Origin: Phycisphaerales bacterium
GTDB lineage: Bacteria > Planctomycetota > Phycisphaerae > Sedimentisphaerales > Anaerohalosphaeraceae
DNA length: 8,699 nucleotides
Direction of reading: 5' to 3'
Assembly: GCA_003152975.1 (NCBI GenBank)
Contig: PMBP01000060.1
Location: forward strand, 1 to 8,699
The translations under genes were made by a program, and so were the position numbers. A model generated the notes under the pieces. It did not search any database, had not been told where the DNA came from, and saw only the letters and a program-made list of their open reading frames with translations. Positions 1 through 5,398 of this stretch are shown piece after piece (position 1 is the first letter of the stretch; the number at the start of each line of letters is the position of its first letter).

Positions 1-53
1 ATCGGTAACACATGGGGAGGAAAACAGAATTCACAGTGATAAAGCCAATGAAT

Positions 54-58
54 GGGAG
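54..58 (+). promoter_or_regulatory. Ribosome binding site for the micro-lipoprotein
   Basis: GGGAG sits 7 bases upstream of the ATG at 66. It selects this start over the in-frame ATGs at 12 and 60. Confidence 0.45.
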
Positions 59-65
59 AATGAAC

Positions 66-158
66 ATGAAAGTAAAATCGATATGCAAGTATGTTTTGGC
101 TATTGCCCTTTTCGCGCTGGCGGCTTTTATGAACGGCTGCCATGGTGTTCAGTGGTAG
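66..158 (+). CDS. Micro-lipoprotein, 30 aa, unrecognised
   Basis: A 30-codon frame starts with MKVKSICKY, runs through a hydrophobic stretch (VLAIALFALAAF) and ends MNGC-HGVQW followed by TAG. Two lysines near the start, a hydrophobic core and a Cys after Asn-Gly fit a lipoprotein signal peptide. Cleavage before that Cys would leave only a six-residue lipopeptide. GGGAG at 54-58 lies 7 bases before the ATG at 66, which favours this start over in-frame ATGs at 12 and 60. In size and layout it recalls entericidin-type lipoproteins, but the usual G-x-G-x-D region after the Cys is absent. The same frame stays open after the TAG for about 63 codons (to 348) without recognisable content, so this could be a nonsense-truncated gene. 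Being a real expressed gene is plausible but unproven. Confidence 0.4.
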   Translation: MKVKSICKYVLAIALFALAAFMNGCHGVQW

Positions 159-395
159 ATTGTTTTAGCGATGGTCGCAACGGTAGTAACGATCAAAAAG
201 AATAATGGCCGGGATAGAGGGTTGCGTCGTATAGAGAACTGCGATCATGGCTCTGACGGGTGCGGCGCCGGCGCTGGACATAACCCGACCGTGACGGGCA
301 CAAGTCATGCAATCATCGAGGGTGTCTGTCTCTGCCAATATCGAGGATAGCAGATTTGTGGCAATGGGCCCGAGAAATATCAAGACCTGATGAAT
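159..395. other. Non-coding leader before the baeRF-DUF2934 gene
   Basis: About 240 bases with no convincing gene. The frame of the upstream micro-ORF stays open to a TAG at 348-350 but its translation resembles nothing I know, and the 72-codon reverse frame here lacks a ribosome site and family motifs. I see no clear -35/-10 pair and no strong hairpin. It probably holds the leader and promoter of the gene at 409. Confidence 0.35.
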
Positions 396-408
396 AAAGG
401 AAAAATCG

Positions 409-1170
409 ATGGAAAAAAGGGCAGGCCTGTGGATTGATCATAAAAAGGCCGTTATTGTAACAATTACAGATCAAGGGGAAGAAATAAAACAAATACTATC
501 TCATGTTGAAAGACAACTCCACCGGTCCGCCGATTCGCGGCCCGGGGGGCCGTTTGAATCCCAGTCGGTCCCGGCGGATGATCGCCGCAATCACAAGTTC
601 ACGGGGCTCCTCAATGGCTTTTACGATGAGGTATTATCGAGTATTCACGAGTCCGAATCGATTCTGATCTTTGGCCCGGGTGAGGCAAAAGGCGAACTAC
701 AAAAATGGGTCGAACACAAAGGACTCGGTGGACGCATCGTGGGCGTCGAAACGGTTGACAAGATGACCGGGCCGCAGGTTGCCGCCAAAGTTCGGAAGCA
801 CTTTTCGGTAGAGAATTCCCCCGGTCCCAAACGAAACCCTCAAAGAAAGGAAGATGATATGAGTAAGAACAGCAACAAGCCCAATTCCTCGCCAGTGTCA
901 GCGATCCAGCAGCCAAAAGCGATACAAGTGGTAGCGCCCCAGCAGCCGAAGATTACACCGGCTTTAGCGCCACAGCAGCCCAAAACGACGCAAGCGGTAA
1001 CGCCCCAGTCCATCCGGGATGTTCCTCGGACCTCCAGGCCGGCCCCAACCGCCGCGGCGACTCACGACGAGATCGCCAAACGGGCTTACGAGATTTACGC
1101 CAAGAAGGGTGGCCGGCAAGGCGATTCGGAACAAAACTGGAAGCAGGCCGAGCAGGAACTGAAGAAATAG
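409..1170 (+). CDS. baeRF-like (eRF1-domain) protein fused to DUF2934
   Basis: 253 aa in three parts. Residues 1-133 (GLWIDHKKAVIV near the start, then SILIFGPGEAKGEL, RIVGVETVDKMT and KVRKHF) match the small bacterial proteins annotated as translational machinery or host-attachment proteins. These have an eRF1/Pelota domain-like fold (baeRF group) and a proposed, unproven link to ribosomes. Residues 134-218 are a Pro/Gln/Lys-rich linker holding three 11-residue QQPK repeats. Residues 219-253 (HDEIAKRAYEIYAKKGG, then NWKQAEQEL) are a DUF2934 domain of unknown function. The ATG at 409 follows AAAGGA at 396-401 with a 7-base gap. The first domain normally ends as its own protein near the equivalent of residue 133, so this looks like a fusion. 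An internal ATG at 859 has its own ribosome site (separate entry). There is no signal peptide, so it should be cytoplasmic. Domain calls are fairly sure, function is not. Confidence 0.85.
   Translation: MEKRAGLWIDHKKAVIVTITDQGEEIKQILSHVERQLHRSADSRPGGPFESQSVPADDRRNHKFTGLLNGFYDEVLSSIHESESILIFGPGEAKGELQKWVEHKGLGGRIVGVETVDKMTGPQVAAKVRKHFSVENSPGPKRNPQRKEDDMSKNSNKPNSSPVSAIQQPKAIQVVAPQQPKITPALAPQQPKTTQAVTPQSIRDVPRTSRPAPTAAATHDEIAKRAYEIYAKKGGRQGDSEQNWKQAEQELKK
848..861 (+). promoter_or_regulatory. Internal ribosome site and in-frame ATG
   Basis: AGGAAG (848-853) lies 5 bases before an in-frame ATG at 859 (Met151 of the 253-residue protein). Translation from here would give a 103-residue protein starting MSKNSNKPNSS and containing only the linker and DUF2934. 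The site falls just after the first domain ends. It may be the original start of a separate DUF2934 gene, still used as an alternative start or left over from the fusion. Confidence 0.45.
907..1005 (+). repeat. Three 33-bp in-frame tandem repeats (QQPK linker)
   Basis: Three copies of a 33-base unit begin at 907, 940 and 973, each opening with CAGCAGCC. They encode QQPKAIQVVAP, QQPKITPALAP and QQPKTTQAVTP, followed by a partial fourth unit starting with Q. The copies have diverged at many positions but keep the frame and the QQPK head. This is an elongated linker between the two domains of the gene at 409-1170. Confidence 0.8.
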
Positions 1171-1171
1171 G

Positions 1172-1195
1172 GCAGGGCGGCCGCGGCCCTGCTTT
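1172..1195 (+). terminator. Probable terminator after the baeRF-DUF2934 gene
   Basis: Starting just after the TAG at 1168-1170, GCAGGGC (1172-1178) pairs perfectly with GCCCTGC (1186-1192) around a 7-base GC-rich loop. Only three T residues follow, so the U tract is weak. It is placed correctly for a rho-independent terminator of the + strand gene. Confidence 0.45.
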
Positions 1196-1481
1196 GGCAT
1201 CCGGTTTATCCGCTGCATTTTCTTGAGCGTGACATGTCCACGGCAGGACCGTACACGCAAGGATAATAAGAAATATGTCCCATAATCGCCTCCCGTTATA
1301 ACGGATCCGAGTCGTCCAAACATACCGTTCCTATCGGGGCTGGTTTTCAATAAATCAGAACATGACGGCTTGATTTCCTAACGCGTGTTGCCCTTGATCG
1401 CGGGGATTCGATCCCAGACGCTGGCGGTTCCATGGGCCGCATCTTATTCCTCAACCGGATATGCCGGAGGCTTAGCTGTGT
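1196..1481. other. Convergent intergenic region, no gene seen
   Basis: About 290 bases between the + strand gene ending at 1170 and the - strand fragment ending at 1482. No frame here carries family motifs. There is one perfect 12-base palindrome, CCGTTATAACGG at 1293-1304. GGGGATTCGATCCC near 1400 resembles a tRNA T-arm, but no other tRNA parts are present. Confidence 0.4.
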
Positions 1482-1784
1482 TCATGGTTTGATCGTGGCT
1501 AAGGAAATCGGTGTGATGGGTCGATCCGCTGCGGCCTGGCTGACATCCCGGGTCGTAAAACGGATGTACGGAAAGCATTCCGGGATGAACGAGTTCCAGA
1601 CGCCGTGACGGCTCCAGACCCAACCGCCGGAGTCTTTCGCCGGCGGCGCTTCCTTGTATTGATTGAAGCGGGAGAAATCCATGCGCCAGACATCGCCCTC
1701 CGGCGCCGACAAGCTCAACTCGCTGATTGCCGCAAGCGCCCCGAAGTTCTTGCTGACCCCGTCAATCTCTACCGACGCAACCAT
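1482..1784 (-). pseudogene. CBM9-like C-terminal fragment
   Basis: The 100-residue frame contains GDVWRMDFSRFNQ, then GGWVWSRHGVWN and IPECFPYIRFT. This order (GD-W-R-N/DFSR, W-WS-G-N, P-F-Y-F) is what I know from the last part of carbohydrate-binding family 9-like domains, which bind plant polysaccharides in secreted bacterial proteins. Such domains are about 180-200 residues. Here only the last 80 or so are present, with no signal peptide and no N-terminal half. The ATG at 1784 is closely preceded by AAAGGGAAGGG, so a short product could be made. A run of AATTGAAAATTG-type repeat (1842-1875) and the maf stop codon lie just upstream, where the missing part would be. I read it as a 5'-truncated remnant. 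A genuine small protein is possible. Confidence 0.45.
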
Positions 1785-1841
1785 CCCTTCCCTTTCAATA
1801 TCGAGAGCCCCTGTCAATTCAAAAAAAGCCCTTATCATCAT

Positions 1842-1875
1842 AAATTGAAAATTGAAATTAGAAAATCGAAAATTC
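1842..1875. repeat. AATTGAAAATTG-type intergenic repeat, copy 1
   Basis: A low-complexity string built from AAATTGAAAATTG, GAAATTAG and AAAATCGAAAATT units. Bases 1842-1859 are identical to 5402-5419. It overlaps the maf stop codon (1858-1860), and the last four codons of maf (FSIF) are repeat sequence. Confidence 0.75.
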
Positions 1876-2433
1876 CCCAAGCATTTCTTCCACCATCTCC
1901 ATCGGCAGCCCCATCACATTCGTAAACGACCCCTCGATCCGCTCGACGAATTCGTCGCCGCATTCCTGGATCCCATAGGCGCCGGCCTTGCCTTCCCAGT
2001 CGCCGCTGCGGATGTGCGCCTCGACCTGCGCATCGGTCAGCGCCCGCGGAATCACCACCGTCACCGCCCCACGCACCCGCTCGATGGCCCGGTCCCGCCA
2101 CACCAGCGCCAACCCTGTGATCACTTTGTGCGGCGCCGAAAACAGCTTCCGCACGATCCGCCGCGCGTCATCAGCGTCGGCGGGTTTGCCGATAATGTGC
2201 CCGTCAAAATCCACAACCGTGTCGGCCCCCATCACCAGCCGCTGGGGCCGCCGCGCCGCCACCTCCGCCGCCTTGGCCAGCGCCAACTTCATACAGTATC
2301 GTTTGCTATTGATACCGTCGATGGGAAATTGCGACTCATCAACCGTTGACGGGTCCACCTCAAACCGATACCCCGCCCGCGCCAGCAACTGGCGCCGCCG
2401 CGGTGACGCCGACGCCAGCACGAATTCGGGCAT
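1858..2433 (-). CDS. maf: Maf family nucleotide pyrophosphatase (dTTP/UTP type)
   Basis: 191 aa from the ATG at 2433. Maf proteins hydrolyse non-canonical or excess nucleoside triphosphates to the monophosphate and pyrophosphate in the cytoplasm. Visible family motifs in order are LASASPRRRQLL at the N-terminus, VDES, VMGADTVV followed by GKPADADDA, HKVITGLALV, KAGAYGIQ, and GSFTNVMGLP near the end. KAGAYGIQ is typical of the YhdE-like dTTP/UTP subgroup rather than the YceF (7-methyl-GTP) subgroup. The frame is open further upstream, but that part overlaps the preceding gene and lies before the conserved MPEFVLASASPRR start. The start lies 8 bases after the peptidase stop codon and has no good Shine-Dalgarno, so translational coupling is likely. 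The C-terminus ends in repeat-derived FSIF just after the conserved region. Confidence 0.93.
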   Translation of the reverse strand: MPEFVLASASPRRRQLLARAGYRFEVDPSTVDESQFPIDGINSKRYCMKLALAKAAEVAARRPQRLVMGADTVVDFDGHIIGKPADADDARRIVRKLFSAPHKVITGLALVWRDRAIERVRGAVTVVIPRALTDAQVEAHIRSGDWEGKAGAYGIQECGDEFVERIEGSFTNVMGLPMEMVEEMLGEFSIF

Positions 2434-2441
2434 TCGGGATA

Positions 2442-3476
2442 TTATTTTGTCTTTTCGGTCGGCCATACCTGTGTCTTGATCACCACCGTCTCGGCAATTT
2501 TCCGGCAATACGATTCATACGCCCCCTGCATCTGCCCGGTATCTCCCGGGAAATAGCGGGTAAACAATTGTCGCGACAACTCCCCGTTCATCCGGCCCGT
2601 CAACGCCGCCCGCCGATCCTCCAGCGCCCGGCCCGTTGCGCTATCCACCGGCCAGGATCCCGTCAGCCCGTCCTTGAGCATCTGCCGGAATTGTCGCCCC
2701 CAGGATCCCGCCTCCTGGAAATACCGCGTCAGCGCATACACCTGCGAATAAAACGCCGCCGCCGTATTGTCGTCGTCCAGCACCTGTCCCGGGTTCAGCT
2801 CGATCAGCGCCCGCAGCGGGATCAGCCCGCCCCGCTCGATCGCCATCTTCAACCCCCCCAGCCGCATCGTGTTGCGGTCCGGCCGGAACACGAAACGCCC
2901 TTGCCGAACCTCGTAGCTCTCAAACTGCGTGGCCATCCCCTCGTCCAGCCAGCTCGGCAGCCGATAGACGAAATGCGCTGCCGAAAACTGGTGCCACCCC
3001 TCGTGCCCCAGCGCCGACAAGGTTTGCTCGATCCCGATCGGGTACGCCACGCAAGTTTGTCGCAGGCAATAGGCCCCCTTGCGGATCTGCTTGTAGATCG
3101 CCGCCTCCGAGCCGGCGAAGGTATCCGTGAACGATTCCCACTGCCCCCGATCCGCCAGCAGATACACCGTCATCCGCTCCCCCCGTTCCGTCGGGCTCGG
3201 CAATGATTGCTGATAGGCACGGTAGGCCGCCTCCACAAATCCCGCCAGCCGCGTGGCCACCAGCGGGTCCAGCAGCGTCGTGCGAAGGGAATAATGTCGC
3301 GTCTCGATCACCGCCCCGGCGTGCCCGTCGAACGACCACGCCCGCACCGCCGTAACCCCGTTTTGCCCCTCGATCTGCCGCAGCAGCCCCTCCGGCCCGC
3401 TCGCCTGCGGCTCGACCCGCTGCGGCCCGCACCCCAGTGCCGCAAGTGCCAAACTTAGTATCGCAATGATCTTGAT
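2442..3476 (-). CDS. Putative zinc metallopeptidase lipoprotein (HEGWH, DUF1570-like)
   Basis: About 344 aa. The frame reads KIIAILSLALAALGC after its first codon, a clear lipoprotein signal with the Cys as lipid anchor, so the protein should be membrane-attached outside the cytoplasm. Mid-protein, ALGHEGWHQF supplies an HExxH zinc site, and about 14 residues further WLDEGMATQFE supplies the likely third ligand Glu. This is the gluzincin arrangement seen in M1-like and DUF1570-type peptidases of Planctomycetota. The substrate is unknown. Start choice is unusual. No ATG, GTG or TTG precedes the signal peptide after the upstream in-frame TGA. GAGGGG (3485-3490) is spaced 8 bases before ATC at 3476, which would give MKIIAILSL. 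The first standard start is TTG at 3452, which would cut off the charged region. maf follows 8 bases after the TAA. Peptidase fold fairly sure, start uncertain. Confidence 0.8.
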   Translation of the reverse strand: MKIIAILSLALAALGCGPQRVEPQASGPEGLLRQIEGQNGVTAVRAWSFDGHAGAVIETRHYSLRTTLLDPLVATRLAGFVEAAYRAYQQSLPSPTERGERMTVYLLADRGQWESFTDTFAGSEAAIYKQIRKGAYCLRQTCVAYPIGIEQTLSALGHEGWHQFSAAHFVYRLPSWLDEGMATQFESYEVRQGRFVFRPDRNTMRLGGLKMAIERGGLIPLRALIELNPGQVLDDDNTAAAFYSQVYALTRYFQEAGSWGRQFRQMLKDGLTGSWPVDSATGRALEDRRAALTGRMNGELSRQLFTRYFPGDTGQMQGAYESYCRKIAETVVIKTQVWPTEKTK

Positions 3477-3484
3477 CCTGCTTA

Positions 3485-3490
3485 CCCCTC
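3485..3490 (-). promoter_or_regulatory. Ribosome binding site before an ATC start
   Basis: GAGGGG on the - strand ends 8 bases before ATC (3476-3474). Its position fits initiation at that codon. It lies 32 bases from the first TTG, too far to serve it. It is the main argument for a non-standard start of the peptidase lipoprotein. Confidence 0.5.
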
Positions 3491-3510
3491 AGCTTACGAA
3501 TTTTGAGAAT

Positions 3511-3588
3511 CGAATAGTCAATATTGGAGCAAAGCGTAGATACCGATTCTGTCCATCGGGATACAATTTCCAATTTTCAATCTGCAAT
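3511..3588. repeat. AATTGAAAATTG-type repeats, copy 2 and partial copy
   Basis: Two pieces: GAATAGTCAATATT at 3512-3525, and CAATTTCCAATTTTCAATC from 3564. The second overlaps the AMMECR1 stop codon (3577-3579), so TGA is read from the ATTGAAAATTG part of the repeat on the - strand. GTCAATATT and AATAGTCAAT also occur in the copy at 4325-4372. The orientation is opposite to copies 1 and 4. Confidence 0.65.
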
Positions 3589-4140
3589 GCTCGCGTAGTC
3601 CGCCCCGAAGATCTCCGCCGTAAAAAGGTACACCTCCGTGTTCGAGTCCTTCCACGCGTCCGACGGCAGGTTGGCCTTCATCGTGCAGCAGTACGACAAA
3701 AATTCCTCCTTCGTCCAGCCCGTCTCGGTCGCCACTTGCGGCAGAAAGCATCCGCTCCGCCGCCCCCGGATGATATAGATCCCGTCGGTCCCCAGCCGCA
3801 GCGACATCGGGTCCCGCGTCATGGCCAGCGGCGACAGCGCCGAAATCTCGATGTGCAGCCGCCCGAAATCCGTCTCGCGGATCGGCATGTCGAAAAACCG
3901 CGGGTCCTCCCGCGCCGCCGCCCGCGCCATCGCCCCCACCAGCTCCGTCAGCGGCTTTTCCGCGATGAACTGGCCAATGCAGCCTCGAAGCTGCCCGCCG
4001 ACCGTCAGCGTCACAAAGCAACCCTGCGGCGCCGCCTTGGGGTCGCCCTCGACGACGCGCGGAGCGGCCTGCCCTTTCACGGCCGCACCCACCGCCGCCT
4101 TGGCCGCCTTCAGCAACCCCTGTTTCTGTTCGTCTTTCAT
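3577..4140 (-). CDS. AMMECR1 domain protein
   Basis: 187 aa, close to the whole length of an AMMECR1 domain. Diagnostic segments are GCFVTLTVGGQLRGCIGQF (the family LRGCIG motif at about residues 51-56), HIEISALSPL, GCFLPQVATETGW and EEFLSYCCTMKANLPSDAW. The family is conserved from archaea to humans. In prokaryotes it is often next to or fused with Memo and a radical SAM protein, but neither is visible here and the biochemical role is unknown. The ATG at 4140 is chosen because GGAG (4147-4150) lies 6 bases upstream. A TTG four codons earlier overlaps that site. There is no signal peptide, so it is cytoplasmic. The final residues (SIAD) and the TGA come from an intergenic repeat that overlaps the gene end. 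The family call is strong. Confidence 0.9.
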   Translation of the reverse strand: MKDEQKQGLLKAAKAAVGAAVKGQAAPRVVEGDPKAAPQGCFVTLTVGGQLRGCIGQFIAEKPLTELVGAMARAAAREDPRFFDMPIRETDFGRLHIEISALSPLAMTRDPMSLRLGTDGIYIIRGRRSGCFLPQVATETGWTKEEFLSYCCTMKANLPSDAWKDSNTEVYLFTAEIFGADYASIAD

Positions 4141-4146
4141 GGTCGT

Positions 4147-4150
4147 CTCC
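4147..4150 (-). promoter_or_regulatory. Ribosome binding site for the AMMECR1 gene
   Basis: GGAG on the - strand lies 6 bases before the ATG at 4140. It decides against the TTG at 4152, whose codon overlaps it. Confidence 0.6.
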
Positions 4151-4222
4151 AATCCAACCCCCCAATCCTACCAAAATTCCCCCTTTTGTGCAAACCCGAA
4201 TCCGACTTGCTGCAAGAAGTAG

Positions 4223-4242
4223 CACAAGCGTCCTCGCTTGTG
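4223..4242. repeat. Perfect hairpin, CACAAGCG stem
   Basis: CACAAGCG (4223-4230) and CGCTTGTG (4235-4242) are perfect inverted repeats around a TCCT loop. No T run follows in the - direction, so it does not look like a terminator for the RraA-like gene. It resembles short palindromic dispersed repeats of the type CACAGGC-loop-GCCTGTG found between genes in many environmental bacteria. That comparison is from memory. Confidence 0.7.
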
Positions 4243-4251
4243 AAAATTGTC

Positions 4252-4293
4252 ATTCCGACCGAAGCACGCCGAAGGCGTGCGAAGCGGAGGAAT
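4252..4293. repeat. Nested palindromic repeat (ATTCC...GGAAT)
   Basis: An inner stem GCACGCC (4264-4270) pairs with GGCGTGC (4274-4280) around GAA. Outside it, ATTCC (4252-4256) pairs with GGAAT (4289-4293), with CGAA-rich arms between. The size and nested palindrome are those of a REP-like dispersed element. It begins 9 bases after the hairpin at 4223-4242. Confidence 0.65.
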
Positions 4294-4324
4294 CTACCCC
4301 CATCAACCAGAGATTCCTTAAAGA

Positions 4325-4372
4325 GTCAATTTCCAATTTCCAATCTGTCAATATTCAATAGTCAATTTACAA
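4325..4372. repeat. AATTGAAAATTG-type repeat, copy 3
   Basis: Composed of CAATTTCCAATTTCCAATC, then GTCAATATTCAATAGTCAATTTAC. It begins directly at the stop codon of the RraA-like gene (4373-4375) and runs 48 bases downstream in the direction of transcription. Confidence 0.7.
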
Positions 4373-5245
4373 TCACCTTACTGACGCATCTTCCTCCATT
4401 TTCAGCTTCTTGTACAACTCCCGTCGCTGGGCCTTATCGGTCTTCAGCGTCGCCCGCGCGTACTCGGCCACCGTCGCCGCCGCCGCCCGCGGCACCACGA
4501 TCACCCCGTCGCCGTCGGCCATGACCACATCGCCCGGCTCGACCAGCACGCTGCCGCACTCGATCGGCCGGTTGACCGACTCCAGTTCGTTGCGGCCCGG
4601 CCGAATCCCCCGGCTCACCTGGCGAAAATACAGCGGAATCCCCTCGGCCGCGATCTCGTCGGTGTCGCGGGCCCCGCTATCGGTGATCACCCCCACGCAC
4701 CCCCGCAGCTTCCACGCCATGCTGTTGTTGGAGCCGATCGTCCCCGCCTCCGTCCGCTCGGCGTCGTCAAACACCAGCACCGTCCCCGGCCGAATCAGCG
4801 GCATAAACGGCTCCGGCGACATCGTGCTGTACCACTTCCCCACCCATTTGTCGAACGCCTCGGTGTCCAGCGTCCCCGCCGCCGGCTTGTTCGTCGGCAC
4901 ATACCGCACCGTCAGCGCCACCCCGAGAATCCGGTGCGAATACCCCTTCGCGTCAATCCACGACGGCCGGATCGCCGGGTCCATCAGCCCCAAGTTCGGC
5001 AACCCCGCCCGGTCCATCCCGTCGCAGACATCGCTGACCCGAAGCCCCGCAAACAGCGCCAAAACCTCCTGGTCGTCCTTCTCCGTATACACCCGCGTCG
5101 CGATAAAATTCTTCCCCCCGCGCATCTCCTCCGGCGCCCCCGACTGCGACGAAACATCCGGCGCCAGCATCGGCAATATCGACAGGGTCACGATAAGTAT
5201 CCACGGCATCGCGCGGTTCGTTCGGGATTTTGATTCATTCTGCAT
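4373..5245 (-). CDS. Exported RraA / HMG-aldolase-like protein
   Basis: 290 aa. Residues about 55-255 carry the RraA/4-hydroxy-4-methyl-2-oxoglutarate aldolase fold signature: SDVCDGMDRAGL (71-82), RPGTVLVFDD, GSNNSMAWKLRG, GCVGVITDSGARD (182-194, with the conserved Arg-Asp pair), and PGDVVMADGDGVIVVPR (238-253). Enzymes of this fold cleave pyruvate-containing hydroxy acids with a divalent metal. RraA itself inhibits RNase E. The N-terminus is unusual: a charged stretch then MPWILIVTLSILPMLA ending SSQSG looks like a Sec signal peptide, so the protein is probably exported, where neither known role is expected. AGGAG (5254-5258) is 8 bases before the ATG. A C-terminal Lys/Glu-rich helix (about 265-290) extends past the core. 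The fold is secure, the reaction is not. Confidence 0.85.
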   Translation of the reverse strand: MQNESKSRTNRAMPWILIVTLSILPMLAPDVSSQSGAPEEMRGGKNFIATRVYTEKDDQEVLALFAGLRVSDVCDGMDRAGLPNLGLMDPAIRPSWIDAKGYSHRILGVALTVRYVPTNKPAAGTLDTEAFDKWVGKWYSTMSPEPFMPLIRPGTVLVFDDAERTEAGTIGSNNSMAWKLRGCVGVITDSGARDTDEIAAEGIPLYFRQVSRGIRPGRNELESVNRPIECGSVLVEPGDVVMADGDGVIVVPRAAAATVAEYARATLKTDKAQRRELYKKLKMEEDASVR

Positions 5246-5253
5246 GTTTTCGT

Positions 5254-5258
5254 CTCCT
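5254..5258 (-). promoter_or_regulatory. Ribosome binding site of the RraA-like gene
   Basis: AGGAG on the - strand is 8 bases before the ATG at 5245. It supports the longer start that includes the signal peptide's charged region over the internal ATG 12 codons later. Confidence 0.6.
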
Positions 5259-5289
5259 GTTTGGATGAATTATTTCGCTAAGGTTCCTT

Positions 5290-5358
5290 ATTGTTTCGAT
5301 TTTTCTGTCTTTGTGCTTCCGAATTTGTCTCGTGCTTAGTGCTTCGGATTTAGAATTT
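5290..5358. repeat. GTGCTT / AATCCGAAGCAC-type degenerate repeat
   Basis: GTGCTT occurs at 5313-5318, 5332-5337 and 5339-5344, embedded in CCGAATTTGTCTC and CGGATTTAGAATTT. On the - strand this reads as AAATCCGAAGCAC followed by AAGCACGAGACAAATTC. Such degenerate strings occur between genes in Planctomycetota and related environmental phyla (from memory). It lies about 30 bases upstream of the RraA-like ribosome site, so it is probably part of that gene's leader or promoter region. Confidence 0.5.
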
Positions 5359-5368
5359 CCCTGTCCTT

Positions 5369-5398
5369 GTCATTACCGCGAAGGCGGGAATCCAGAAA
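5369..5398. repeat. Palindromic repeat with CCGCGAAGGCGG core
   Basis: ATTACCGC (5372-5379) pairs with GCGGGAAT (5384-5391) around GAAG, with one mismatch in eight. The surrounding TGTCATT and CCAGAA match a very widespread bacterial dispersed repeat (ATTCCCGCGAAGGCGGGAAT with CCAG after it). Identity with that family is recalled, not searched. Confidence 0.7.

Noticed and set aside
1293..1304. Palindrome CCGTTATAACGG as an operator
   Set aside because: It is perfect but single, and lies between convergent gene ends with no promoter nearby, so there is no support for a regulatory role.
1393..1425. tRNA gene (GGGGATTCGATCCC)
   Set aside because: Only a T-arm-like string is present. The stem pairs poorly and there is no anticodon arm or acceptor stem upstream.
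1690..1784. Start of an ABC transporter ATPase (VEIDGVSKNFGAL... on the - strand)
   Set aside because: The first 30 residues look like the beginning of an ABC ATPase, but no Walker A follows. What follows instead is GDVWRMDFSRF and other CBM9-like segments, which explain the whole frame better.
2346..3206. Long + strand frame opposite maf and the peptidase gene
   Set aside because: Its translation is Pro/Arg/His-rich without motifs, as expected for the complement of GC-rich genes. The - strand genes have clear family motifs.
3493..3521. -35 box TTGACT with a spaced -10 before the peptidase gene
   Set aside because: The best -10 candidates (CGTAAG, TCGTAA) match poorly, transcription would begin inside the ribosome site, and TTGACT is part of the AATAGTCAAT repeat.
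4410..5339. Long + strand frame opposite the RraA-like gene
   Set aside because: Ser/Pro/Arg-rich with no recognisable domain. It is antisense to a well-supported gene.
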